From Roseiarcus sp963776665 (GTDB lineage Bacteria; Pseudomonadota; Alphaproteobacteria; Rhizobiales; Beijerinckiaceae): a DNA stretch of 64,000 nucleotides. Position 1 is the stretch's first letter. Each line of letters opens with the position of its first letter. The position numbers and the translations under genes were made by a program. Shown piece by piece: positions 36,056 through 45,462 of the stretch. Below the pieces are notes generated by a model that had not been told where the DNA came from, did not search any database, and saw only the letters and a program-made list of their open reading frames with translations. The stretch is from the NCBI GenBank assembly GCA_963776665.1, contig CAVZNQ010000013.1:248001-312000 (forward strand). Direction: 5' to 3'.

Positions 36056-36741
36056 ATGAGGCGGCTCATGAATGTATTGGCGATCGACGTAGGCGGCACC
36101 CACATCAAAATCCTCGCGTCCGGTCAGACGGAAAAGCGGGAGTTTGAATCCGGACCAAAGATGACGGCTCAACAAATGGCCTTGGGAGTCCGGAAGCTCG
36201 CCGGCGGCTGGAGCTATGACGTGGTGTCGATCGGCTATCCGGGTCCGGTCCTGCACAATCGGCCGGTTGCGGAGCCGAAGAATCTGGGGCCGGGCTGGAT
36301 GGGCTTCGACTTCGGGAAGGCGTTCGGCCGGCCGGTCAAAGTCATCAACGACGCGGCGATGCAGGCGCTTGGCGGATACAAGAAAGGCAAGATGCTGTTC
36401 CTCGGCCTTGGAACCGGGCTCGGCTCGACGGTCATCGTGGGCGGAATCGTGGAGCCGATGGAGCTTGGTCATCTCCCTTACAAGAAGGCCACCTATGAGG
36501 ACTATGTCGGAGAGCGAGGGCTCGCGCGGCTGGGCAAGAAAAAGTGGCGCAAGCACGTCTTTGACGTGGTCGACCGGCTTGTCGCCGCGCTCGAGCCCGA
36601 CGACGTCGTGCTCGGCGGCGGCAACGCCAGGATTCTGAAGGAGCTGCCGCCCCGCTGCCGGCTTGGCGACAACGCGAATGCGTTCCAGGGCGGCTTCCTC
36701 ATGTGGGCGGGCGCGCCGAGATCCGCAATTGCCGGCAGTGA
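36056..36741 (+). CDS. ROK-family sugar kinase (polyphosphate glucokinase-like), probable frameshift near its 3' end
   Basis: The ROK kinase fold is clear: NVLAIDVGGTHIKILASG (phosphate loop 1), GYPGPVLHNR, VINDAAMQALGGYKKGKM, LFLGLGTGLGSTVIVGG and VVLGGGNARIL. It resembles short ROK proteins annotated as polyphosphate glucokinases and probably phosphorylates glucose. The uncorrected frame does not stop but runs to 37111, invading the next gene by 272 bp with junk-like sequence. If one G is restored in the G-rich stretch near 36706-36711 the frame stops at 36741, giving about 228 residues, the usual length. The given end assumes that correction. Confidence 0.7.
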
Positions 36742-36839
36742 GGGCGGGTCCCGCGGTTGCTACGAAGTCGCGCCCGACGATAAGGTCGAAACGGTCTTGA
36801 GTCTCGACTGGGTTATTCGCTCGTCTGAAGGAGCCGCAC

Positions 36840-37859
36840 ATGCAACTTGGAATGGTGGGACTGGGCCGGATGGGCGCCAACATGGTCCGCAGGCTCATCG
36901 CGGACGGACACGAGTGCGTGGTCTTCGACATGTCTCCCAAGGCGGTCGAGGGGCTGGTCAAGGAAAAGGCGACCGGCAGCGCCTCGCTGGCGGAGCTCGC
37001 AAAGAAGCTCAAGAAACCGCGTGCGGTATGGCTGATGGTTCCCGCGGCGGTCGTCGACAAGACGATCGCCGACCTTTTGCCGGCGCTCGAGCCCGGCGAT
37101 ACGATCATTGACGGCGGGAATTCGTACTATATCGACGATCTGCGCCGCGCTCACGAACTGAAGTCGAAGGGCGTCGATTATGTGGACGTCGGCACGAGCG
37201 GCGGCGTCTTCGGGCTCGAGCGCGGCTATTGCATGATGATCGGCGGCCCCGACCAGACGGTGCGGCGTCTCGATCCGATCTTCAAGACGCTCGCCCCCGG
37301 CGCGGGCTCGGTACCGCGAACCCCTGGCCGGAACGGCGCCCTGGCGACGGCAGAACTTGGCTACCTCCATTGCGGGCCGAACGGCGCCGGACATTTCGTG
37401 AAGATGGTCCACAACGGCATCGAATACGGCGTCATGGCTGCGTATGCGGAGGGGCTGGACATTTTGCGTGCGGCGAACGTCGGCGAAAAGACGCACGAAA
37501 TCGACGCCGAGACGACGCCTTTGCGCAACCCGGACTACTACAAGTACAACATAAACCTGCCGGACGTCGCCGAGGTCTGGCGGCGCGGCAGCGTGATCGC
37601 CTCATGGCTGCTCGATCTGACCGCCGCGTCGCTGATCGAAGATCCGGCGTTGTCAAAGTTTTCCGGGCGCGTGTCCGATTCGGGGGAGGGCCGGTGGACG
37701 ATCCTGGCCGCCATCGACGAGGGTGTGCCGGCGCCGGTGTTGAGCACCGCCCTTTATGAGCGGTTTGGTTCGCGCGGCGACGCCGACTATCAGAACAAGC
37801 TCCTGTCGGCGATGCGCTTCCAGTTCGGCGGCCACCTGGAGAAGCCAGCCGGCAAATAG
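36840..37859 (+). CDS. gnd: 6-phosphogluconate dehydrogenase, decarboxylating (short GndA type)
   Basis: A 339-residue member of the short, often NAD-linked, 6-phosphogluconate dehydrogenases, which convert 6-phosphogluconate to ribulose 5-phosphate and CO2. Features: MQLGMVGLGRMGANMVRRL (Rossmann loop), IIDGGNSYYIDDLRRA, VDVGTSGGVFGLERGYCMMI and the catalytic KMVHNGIEYGVMAAYAEG. GAAGGAG is 6 bp upstream of the ATG. Together with the ROK kinase just before it, the pair points to glucose entering an oxidative pentose phosphate route. It converges with efp. Confidence 0.93.
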   Translation: MQLGMVGLGRMGANMVRRLIADGHECVVFDMSPKAVEGLVKEKATGSASLAELAKKLKKPRAVWLMVPAAVVDKTIADLLPALEPGDTIIDGGNSYYIDDLRRAHELKSKGVDYVDVGTSGGVFGLERGYCMMIGGPDQTVRRLDPIFKTLAPGAGSVPRTPGRNGALATAELGYLHCGPNGAGHFVKMVHNGIEYGVMAAYAEGLDILRAANVGEKTHEIDAETTPLRNPDYYKYNINLPDVAEVWRRGSVIASWLLDLTAASLIEDPALSKFSGRVSDSGEGRWTILAAIDEGVPAPVLSTALYERFGSRGDADYQNKLLSAMRFQFGGHLEKPAGK

Positions 37860-37911
37860 TTTTCGGGAAGCCGACCCGCCCTCGCCGACTTGCCCGGATC
37901 GTGGCGGACGC

Positions 37912-38481
37912 TCAGTCCTTCGCCCGCTCGACGTAGCTGCCGTCCTCAGTCTGGACGACGATTCTCGTCCCGCCCGAGATGTGCGGCGGAACCATGACCC
38001 GCGCGCCGTTCGAAAGCCGGGCGGGCTTGTAGGAAGACGATGCGGTCTGGCCTTTCATCGCCGGTTCGGTTTCCGTCACCTCGAGCGTCACGCGGGGCGG
38101 CAACTGGATCGCGACCGGGACCTCGTTGAACACCGACAGTATGACCTTCATGCCTTCCTGCAGCCATTGGGCCTGATCGCCGATCACGTCCGCGGGAACC
38201 TGGAGCTGATCGTAAGTGTCCGCGTTCATGAAGTGGTGGCCGTCCGCGTCCGAGTAGAGGAAGTCGAAGTTCTTGTCCTCGACGAACGCGCGCTCGACCT
38301 GCTCGGTGGTCTTGAACCGGTCGGTGACCTTGACCCCGTCCGAGAGCCGTCGCATGTCGATCTGGGTCGTCGGCGTGCCTTTGCCCGGGTGAAAGCTCTC
38401 GGCGGAAAGAACGACGCACAACTGACCGTCGTCCCGCTCGATGATATTGCCCTTGCGGATCGAGCTTGCGATAACTCTCAC
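37912..38481 (-). CDS. efp: Elongation factor P
   Basis: A 189-residue translation factor that rescues ribosomes stalled at polyproline. The start is GTG (38481-38479); from it the modification site is exactly Lys34 in FHPGKGTPTTQ, as in the E. coli-type proteins that are beta-lysylated. The three beta-barrel domains are complete, ending with ISGGTRIVVQTEDGSYVERA. The gene is divergent from epmA, which encodes the enzyme that attaches lysine to this residue. Confidence 0.95.
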   Translation of the reverse strand: MRVIASSIRKGNIIERDDGQLCVVLSAESFHPGKGTPTTQIDMRRLSDGVKVTDRFKTTEQVERAFVEDKNFDFLYSDADGHHFMNADTYDQLQVPADVIGDQAQWLQEGMKVILSVFNEVPVAIQLPPRVTLEVTETEPAMKGQTASSSYKPARLSNGARVMVPPHISGGTRIVVQTEDGSYVERAKD

Positions 38482-38626
38482 GTTCTCATTCCTTGGAATT
38501 GGGCGCCCGGCGTCGCGATCCTGCGTCGCGGTGAATTGCGCTCGTCTGGCGGAGGTTTGCGATTTTCGGCGCGAACATACCGATTTTGGCGCCAAAGGCC
38601 AGTCGGGATCGGCTTCGATTGTCTTT

Positions 38627-38674
38627 GTATTCTTGCGGGAGCGCCTCTTGGTGTTCTTGCGGGAGCGTCTATTG
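38627..38674. repeat. 24-bp imperfect tandem duplication just before epmA
   Basis: Two copies, 38627-38650 and 38651-38674, agree at 21 of 24 positions. In the epmA frame each would encode VFLRERLL. The second copy overlaps the proposed TTG start of epmA (38672), so the duplication lies in the divergent efp-epmA promoter/leader region. Confidence 0.8.
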
Positions 38675-39739
38675 ATCTCGCCGGCGGCGCGACCGTTCTG
38701 GCGCCGGGACCTACACGCCGCGCGGCGCGACCGCCTCGCCGCGCGGGCGCAGGTCACGGGCTTCGTGCGCCGCTGGTTCGACGCCAAGGGTTTCATCGAG
38801 GTCGATCCGGCGGCGCTTCAGGCTTCGCCCGGAAACGAGATCCACTTGCACGGGTTCAAGACGGCGCTCATTGCGCCGGGCGGCGAGCCGAGCGAAGCCT
38901 GGCTCCACACCTCGCCCGAATTCGCGATGAAGAAACTTCTGGCCGCCGGAGAGAAACGGATTTACGCGCTGACCGATGTTTTCCGCAATCGCGAGCGAAC
39001 GGCGGTTCACGCGCCGGAATTCACGATGCTCGAGTGGTATAGGGCCGACGCCGAACTCGAGCGGCTCATTGAGGACTGCGTCGCGCTGACCGCGCTCGCC
39101 GCGCATATCGCTGAGGCGAAGACTTTCGTCTTTCGCGGCCTGGAGGCCAGTCCGTTCGAGCCGCCGGAGCGCCTGACGGTGCGGGAAGCGTTCATGCGCT
39201 ACGCTGGAGTCGATATCTACGACAGCTTGCCGGCCGGCGGCCCGCCTGACGCCGAGACCTTCGCTTCGCAGGCAAGGGGCCTGGGCCTCCGCGTCGCGCC
39301 AGACGACGGCTGGTCGGATGTCTTCAGCCGGTTCCTCAGCGAGCGGGTGGAGCCCAATCTGGGAATCGGACGCCCGACAGTCCTTCACGCCTACCCCGCG
39401 AGCGAGGCCGCGCTCGCGCGCCTCGATCCCGGCGATCCGCGCGTCGCCGAGCGGTTCGAATACTACTGTTGCGGGGTCGAGCTCGCGAACGCGTTCCACG
39501 AGCTCCTCGATCCGGTTGAGCAGCGGCGCCGGTTCGTGGCCGACATGGCCGAGCAGCAGCGCATCTATGGAATATCCGCCCCGATCGACGAGGATTTCCT
39601 CGCGGCGCTTGCCGAGATGCCCGACGCGAGCGGCGCCGCGCTCGGCTTCGACCGTCTCGTGATGCTGGCGACCGGCGCCAAAAGCGTCGAGGCGATCCAA
39701 TGGACGCCGGTGTTCGACCCTGCCGGGCGAGCCTCATGA
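38672..39739 (+). CDS. epmA: EF-P--(R)-beta-lysine ligase (EpmA/GenX/PoxA)
   Basis: A class II LysRS-like enzyme lacking the anticodon-binding domain; it attaches (R)-beta-lysine to Lys34 of EF-P. Motifs: FVRRWFDAKGFIEVDPAALQ (motif 1 region), HTSPEFAMKKLLAAG, RIYALTDVFRNRE (motif 2), FTMLEWYRAD and the motif 3 ASGAALGFDRLVMLATG. The start is uncertain: there is no in-frame ATG near the expected N-terminus; a TTG at 38672 gives 355 residues and the family-like opening (M)ISPAARPFWRRDL. It is divergent from efp, an arrangement that fits its function. The aminomutase EpmB is not in the window. The stop overlaps the recQ start (ATGA). Confidence 0.9.
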   Translation: MISPAARPFWRRDLHAARRDRLAARAQVTGFVRRWFDAKGFIEVDPAALQASPGNEIHLHGFKTALIAPGGEPSEAWLHTSPEFAMKKLLAAGEKRIYALTDVFRNRERTAVHAPEFTMLEWYRADAELERLIEDCVALTALAAHIAEAKTFVFRGLEASPFEPPERLTVREAFMRYAGVDIYDSLPAGGPPDAETFASQARGLGLRVAPDDGWSDVFSRFLSERVEPNLGIGRPTVLHAYPASEAALARLDPGDPRVAERFEYYCCGVELANAFHELLDPVEQRRRFVADMAEQQRIYGISAPIDEDFLAALAEMPDASGAALGFDRLVMLATGAKSVEAIQWTPVFDPAGRAS

Positions 39740-41550
39740 CGCCGGATTCGCCGCTCATGGCGAAGGCGCGGTCCGCCCTCTCGACCGTCTTTGGCTTCGC
39801 CAACTTCCGTCCGGGGCAGGAAGAGGTCCTCAGCGCCACGCTCGCGGGCGAGGACGTGTTGGCGGTCATGCCGACTGGCAGCGGCAAGTCCCTCTGCTTC
39901 CAGCTTCCGGCGATCGTCCGCGGCGGCCTGACCCTGGTCGTTTCGCCGCTGATCGCTCTGATGCGCGACCAGGTCGCCCAGTTGCGCGAACTCGGAGTCG
40001 AGGCGGCAAGCCTCAACTCATCCTCTGACGACGATGAGCGGCGAAGGGTGGCGCGCGGCCTGGACGACCGCTCGCTCCGGCTGCTCTATGTCGCGCCGGA
40101 ACGGCTGTTGCGCAACGACGTCATCGCCGCGATGAGCAGAGTTCCGATCGATCTGCTCGCCATCGACGAGGCGCACTGCGTCTCGCAGTGGGGCCACGAC
40201 TTCAGGCCGGAGTATTTGCGCCTGCGCGAGGTCGCGGAAGCCCTCCATGGGGTCCAGACGATCGGCGTGACCGCGACGGCGGACGCCCCGACCCGGACCG
40301 AAATCGGGGACCGGCTGTTTCTCCGGCGGCCCAAAGTTTTCGTACGCTCGTTCGATCGCCCCAACCTCTTTCTGGCGATGCGGCCGAAATCGGACGCCTC
40401 CCGCCAACTGATTGACAAGCTCGACGCCCATCGTGGGGAACCGGGCATCGTCTATTGCGCCTCCCGGCGCCGGACCGAGGAGCTGGCCGCGGAGTTCGCC
40501 CGCGCCGGCCGGCGCGCGCTGCCCTATCACGCCGGGCTGGATCATTCCGTGCGCGCCCGAAATCAGGACGCCTTCCTGCGCGAGGACGACTGCGTTGTTT
40601 GCGCGACCGTCGCCTTCGGCATGGGCATCGACAAGCCGGACGTCCGCTTCGTCTTTCACGCCGACATGCCCTCTTCGATCGAAGCCTACTATCAGGAAAT
40701 CGGCCGCGCTGGCCGCGACGGCCTGCCCGCGGATACGTTCACGCTCTACGGCGCTGGCGACATCGAACTCAGGCGGCGCCAAATTCTCGAGAACGGCGCG
40801 CCCGAGGAACGCAAGCGCGTTGAGATGGGCAAACTCGACGATCTCGTGGCGCTCTGCGAAACCGCGCGCTGCCGGCGCCAAACGCTTCTGAGCATGTTTG
40901 GCGAGGACTCAGGCCCGTGCGGCCATTGCGACGTCTGCCACGGGGCCGTTCGGCTGATCGAGGGGAGAGTCGAGGCGCAAAAGGCGCTGTCGGCGATTCT
41001 GCGCACCTCGGGCCGGTTCTTTTTCGGGCATCTGGCGAATATTCTGTCCGGCAACGCGACCGAGGCGGTCCAGAGGCACGGCCATGACCAGCTCAAGACT
41101 TTCGGCGTCGGCAAGGATCGGGCGCCCGCCGACTGGCGCGGCGTCTTGAGACAGCTGCAATCCGGCGGACTGATCGCGCGCGACTGGAACGACCGCGACC
41201 GGCTCGTCCTGACCGAGGAGGGCCAGCGGGTGCTGCGCGGCGAGGCTCCGTTCGCCTTGCGCGAGGACGTCGTCAACAAGAAAACGCGCCGCCGGTCCTC
41301 CGCGCAGGTCGCGCCGAACGACGCGGACGCCGAACTGCTGGGGGCGCTCAAAGCTCTGCGAGGCGCGATCGCGGCGGCGCAGAAGCAGCCGGCCTATGTC
41401 ATATTCCCCGATCGGACGCTGATCGAAATGGCCAGGGAGCGGCCGCGCGGGCTCGACGAGCTGGCCGGCGTTCATGGCGTCGGCGCGGTCAAGCTGCAAA
41501 AATATGGCTCAGCCTTTCTCGCCGTGATCCGGGACCGCCCGCATGCCTGA
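39736..41550 (+). CDS. recQ: ATP-dependent DNA helicase RecQ
   Basis: A 604-residue 3'-5' helicase of recombination and repair. Motifs in order: GFANFRPGQEEVL (motif 0), AVMPTGSGKSLCFQLPA (Walker A), DEAHCVSQWGHDFRPEY (DEAH plus aromatic-rich loop), GFGMGIDKPDVRFVFH-type motif V region, QEIGRAGRDGLPA (motif VI), the zinc-binding cysteines in CRRQTLL and PCGHCDVCHG, a winged helix and a C-terminal HRDC domain. Start ATG overlaps the epmA stop by 4 bp; it ends 8 bp inside mutM. Full length and intact. Confidence 0.95.
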   Translation: MTPDSPLMAKARSALSTVFGFANFRPGQEEVLSATLAGEDVLAVMPTGSGKSLCFQLPAIVRGGLTLVVSPLIALMRDQVAQLRELGVEAASLNSSSDDDERRRVARGLDDRSLRLLYVAPERLLRNDVIAAMSRVPIDLLAIDEAHCVSQWGHDFRPEYLRLREVAEALHGVQTIGVTATADAPTRTEIGDRLFLRRPKVFVRSFDRPNLFLAMRPKSDASRQLIDKLDAHRGEPGIVYCASRRRTEELAAEFARAGRRALPYHAGLDHSVRARNQDAFLREDDCVVCATVAFGMGIDKPDVRFVFHADMPSSIEAYYQEIGRAGRDGLPADTFTLYGAGDIELRRRQILENGAPEERKRVEMGKLDDLVALCETARCRRQTLLSMFGEDSGPCGHCDVCHGAVRLIEGRVEAQKALSAILRTSGRFFFGHLANILSGNATEAVQRHGHDQLKTFGVGKDRAPADWRGVLRQLQSGGLIARDWNDRDRLVLTEEGQRVLRGEAPFALREDVVNKKTRRRSSAQVAPNDADAELLGALKALRGAIAAAQKQPAYVIFPDRTLIEMARERPRGLDELAGVHGVGAVKLQKYGSAFLAVIRDRPHA

Positions 41551-42421
41551 ACTGCCCGAGGTCGAGACGGTCCGGCGGGGCCTCATGCCCGCGATGCTTG
41601 GCGCTCGCCTCGACAAGGTCGAATTGCGGCGGCCGGACATCCGGTTTCCCTTTCCCGCTTCTTTCGAAAGCCGGCTGAGCGGCCGCCAGATCACCGACAT
41701 AAGCCGGCGGGCGAAATACCTTCTCTTCCAGCTCGACAGCGGCGAGACCCTGATTGCGCACCTGGGCATGTCGGGCTCGTTCCGGATCGAAAAGGCGGAG
41801 GTTTCGACTCCGGGCGATTTCCTTCGCGAACGTTCGAAAGATCCAAAGCACGACCACGTCGTGCTCACTCTCGATAGCGGTTGCGTCGTCATCTACAACG
41901 ACCCGCGACGGTTCGGCTTCATGGATCTGGCCGCGAGCGGGGCGCTCGCCGACCACCCCCGGCTCAGAGGGCTCGGCGCCGAGCCGCTGGCGCCCGAGTT
42001 TGACGCGCTTTTTCTGGCGAAGCTGTTCGCCGGCGCCCGCACGTCTCTGAAGGCGGGGCTGCTCGATCAAAAACGCATTGCCGGCTTGGGCAATATTTAT
42101 GCGTGCGAAGCCCTGTTTCGCGCCCGCCTCGCGCCATCGAGGCCGGCGCACATCCTCGCCGACGCGCGCGGCGCCCCAACCCGCGCCGCCGCGGCGATCG
42201 CCGAGGCGATCCGCAACGTGCTCGAGGAAGCCATCGAGGCGGGCGGTTCGACCTTGCGCGACCACCGCCAGGCCAACGGCGAGCTTGGATATTTTCAGCA
42301 CGTGTTCAAAGTCTATGACCGCGAGGGACTTCGGTGCGTGCGGGAGCGCTGCCGCGGGATCATAGCGAGGAGCGTGCACTCCGGGCGTTCGACGTTCTAC
42401 TGTCCGATTTGTCAGCGGTAG
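41543..42421 (+). CDS. mutM: Formamidopyrimidine-DNA glycosylase
   Basis: A 292-residue Fpg/MutM that excises 8-oxoguanine and nicks the abasic site. The N-terminal PELPEVETVRRGL supplies the catalytic Pro2 and Glu3; the Lys of RRAKYLLF and the helix-two-turn-helix AGLGNIYACEALFRARL are present. The zinc finger is CVRERC followed by HSGRSTFYCPICQR; the first Cys pair is spaced by four residues, as in other alphaproteobacterial Fpg. It overlaps the end of recQ by 8 bp. Confidence 0.95.
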   Translation: MPELPEVETVRRGLMPAMLGARLDKVELRRPDIRFPFPASFESRLSGRQITDISRRAKYLLFQLDSGETLIAHLGMSGSFRIEKAEVSTPGDFLRERSKDPKHDHVVLTLDSGCVVIYNDPRRFGFMDLAASGALADHPRLRGLGAEPLAPEFDALFLAKLFAGARTSLKAGLLDQKRIAGLGNIYACEALFRARLAPSRPAHILADARGAPTRAAAAIAEAIRNVLEEAIEAGGSTLRDHRQANGELGYFQHVFKVYDREGLRCVRERCRGIIARSVHSGRSTFYCPICQR

Positions 42422-42641
42422 CCGCCCAAAGGACGGAAAAGGCCGCCGTCGCCAATCATTGACAAGGCAAAGCGCGCCTCCTATCTCACGGCGAACCCTG
42501 TTCAGCGGCGCGAAAATGGGCGGTTCTGGCCTTTTTCGCGCTTTTTATTGTTGTCACCTTCGTCTGGGGCGCCCATCGCTCGCTGTTGACCGCGAAAGCG
42601 GCTCCGGCGTCTTCGCGCGGGACGGAATCGAAAGGTCGAAA

Positions 42642-45462
42642 ATGCTCGGCTCGTCTCTGAAATTCGACTCGGTGATGAAGAGGGTCTTCGGCTCGTCCAA
42701 CGACCGCCGGCTGAAGGGCTACCGGCCGAAGGTCGCGGCGATCAATGCGCTGGAGCCCGAGTTCGAGGCGCTGACCGACGACGAGCTCCTGGCGAAGACC
42801 GCCGAGTTGCGGGCCGAGTTCGCGGCCGGCAAGACGCTGGACGATCTCATGGCGCCAGCCTTCGCCGCCGTTCGGGAGGCCGCGAAGCGCACGCTCAAGC
42901 AGCGTCATTTCGATGTTCAGCTGATCGGCGGCCTGGTCCTGCATGAAGGCGCGATCGCCGAAATGCGCACCGGCGAAGGCAAGACGCTTGTCGCCACGAC
43001 CGCAGTCTATCTCAATGCGCTCGCCGGGGAGGGCGTGCACGTCGTCACCGTCAACGACTATCTGGCCCGCCGCGACGCCGAGTGGATGGGCGAGATCTAC
43101 AAGTTTCTCGGCATGACCGTCGGCGTCATCGTCCACGGCCTTGACGACGATCAGCGCCGGCAGGCCTACGCCGCGGACGTCACCTACGGAACGAACAACG
43201 AATTCGGCTTCGACTATCTGCGCGACAACATGAAGTACGACATGGCGCAGATGGTGCAGCGCGGCCATTCCTTCGCGATTGTGGACGAGGTCGATTCGAT
43301 CCTGGTCGACGAAGCCCGCACGCCCCTCATCATCTCCGGCCCGTCGGAGGACCGCTCCAATCTCTATGTTGCGGTCGATGCGATCATCCCGCAGCTCGCC
43401 CGTGAGGAATATGAGCTCGACGAAAAGCAGCGCACCGTCAATCTCACCGAGGTCGGAAACGAGCACGCCGAAGAGCTGCTGCGCTTGGCCGGGGTGATGA
43501 AAGAAGGATCGCTCTACGAGGCTGCCAACGCGACGCTCGTCCACCACATCAATCAGGCGTTGCGCGCTCACAAGCTTTTCCAGCGGGACAAGGACTACAT
43601 CGTCCGCAACGACGAAGTGGTGATCGTCGACGAATTCACCGGCCGCATGATGCCCGGCCGACGCTACTCAGAGGGGTTGCATCAGGCGCTCGAGGCGAAG
43701 GAGGGCGTGACCGTCCAGCCCGAAAACGTGACGCTCGCCTCGATTACCTTCCAGAACTATTTCCGCCTCTACAAGAAGCTTGCCGGGATGACCGGCACCG
43801 CCGCGACCGAGGCCGACGAGTTTGCAGAGATCTACAAACTCGTCGTCGTCGAGATTCCGACCCACCGTCCGATCTCCCGTCTCGACGAGGATGACGAGGT
43901 CTATCGCACCGGCGACGAAAAGATGCGCGCCGTGGTGCGCGAGATCGAGGCGGCAAACGCCAAAATGCAGCCGATGCTGGTGGGCACGACGTCGATCGAA
44001 AAATCGGAGTTGCTCGGCGAAGTGCTGGAGCGGGAAGGCTACAAGAAGATCGACTTCGCCAAACCTGACGCGCTCAAGGCGCTTTACGCCGCAGCCCACG
44101 CGGGCAAGCCGTCGAAGAACTTCGCCATCCTGAACGCCCGCCACCACGAGCAGGAGGCGTTTATCGTCGCCGAGGCCGGCGTTCCGGGCGCGATCACGAT
44201 TGCGACCAACATGGCCGGGCGCGGCACCGATATACAGCTTGGCGGCAATGTCGAGATGCGGGTCAAGCAGGAGATCGACGCGGCCGCGCCGCAGGAGGCG
44301 CGCGAGACGCAAGAGGCGTCGATCCGCGCCGAGGTCGCCGCCTTCAAACAGAAGGCGATCGAGGCCGGCGGACTCTACATCATTGGCACCGAGCGGCACG
44401 AAAGCCGTCGCATCGATAACCAGTTGCGCGGACGGTCCGGCCGGCAGGGCGACCCGGGCCGCTCGAAGTTCTTCCTGTCGTTGCAGGACGACCTCATGCG
44501 CATTTTCGGCGCTGAGCGGATGGACGCGATGCTTAAGCGGCTAGGTCTCAAGGAAGACGAAGCGATCGTCCATCCGTGGATCAACAAGGCGCTTGAGAAG
44601 GCGCAGCAGAAGGTCGAGGCGCGGAATTTCGACATCCGCAAGAACATTCTCAAATTCGACAACGTCATGAACGATCAGCGCAAGGTCATCTTCGAGGACC
44701 GGCGCAGGATGATGGCGTCTGAATCGCTTGAATCGACGATCGAGGACATGCGCACGGGGGTGATCGACGACGTCGTCGCGAAACACATTCCGCATGACGC
44801 CTATCCGGAGGCCTGGGACACCGCGGGCCTGAAGAATGAGGTTCTCAGCAAGCTCAATCTCGATCTGCCGGTCGACGAATGGGCGAAGGAGGAGGGCATC
44901 GCCGACGAAGAAGTGGCGACCAGGCTCCATGCGGCGGCCTCCGACGCTTACGAGCAGCGCATTCAGCGCAACACCCCCGAAGCCATGCGCTATGTCGAAA
45001 AGCAGGTCATTCTGCAGGCGCTCGATCATCTCTGGCGCGAGCATCTCGTCACACTCGACCATCTGCGTCAGGTGATCGGCTGGCGCGGCATGGCGCAGCG
45101 CGATCCGCTGAACGAATACAAGTCCGAAGCCTTCGAGCTGTTCCGCGAGTTGATAACGCAGTGGCATGAAGCGGTCATTGCCCAAATGTCGCGAGTCGAA
45201 GTGCGGTTCCAGCAACCCGAGCCCCCGCCGCCGCCGATGCAGTATCAGCATCTCGATCCCGCCACCGGCGAGAATGAATTGCCGCTTCGTCTCCGTTCCC
45301 GGAGAACCGGTCGGCGTTCGGCCTCTGGCAGCGGACGTCCGCGTTGCTGTCGCCGACCGCGACCCCAACAATCCGGCGACATGGGGCCGGGTTGGACGAA
45401 ACGAGCCTTGTCCATGCGGCTCGGGCAAGAAGTACAAGCACTGCCACGGCCAGGTTGCTTGA
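42642..45462 (+). CDS. secA: Protein translocase ATPase SecA, frameshifted near its C-terminus
   Basis: The motor of the Sec preprotein pathway, about 939 residues once corrected. Core motifs are normal: MRTGEGKTLVATTAVYLNAL (Walker A), IVDEVDSILVDEARTPLIIS (DEVD), TNMAGRGTDIQLGGNVEM and GRSGRQGDPGRSKFFLSLQD. After TGENEL (about 45275) the frame is wrong: the zinc-binding SEC-C tail (RVGRNEPCPCGSGKKYKHCH) is one base out of phase, and as printed SecA would run straight into prmC. Removing one base between about 45275 and 45325 restores the tail and a stop at 45462. The ATG at 42642 has AAAGG upstream. Being essential, the gene is probably intact in the cell. Confidence 0.9.
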
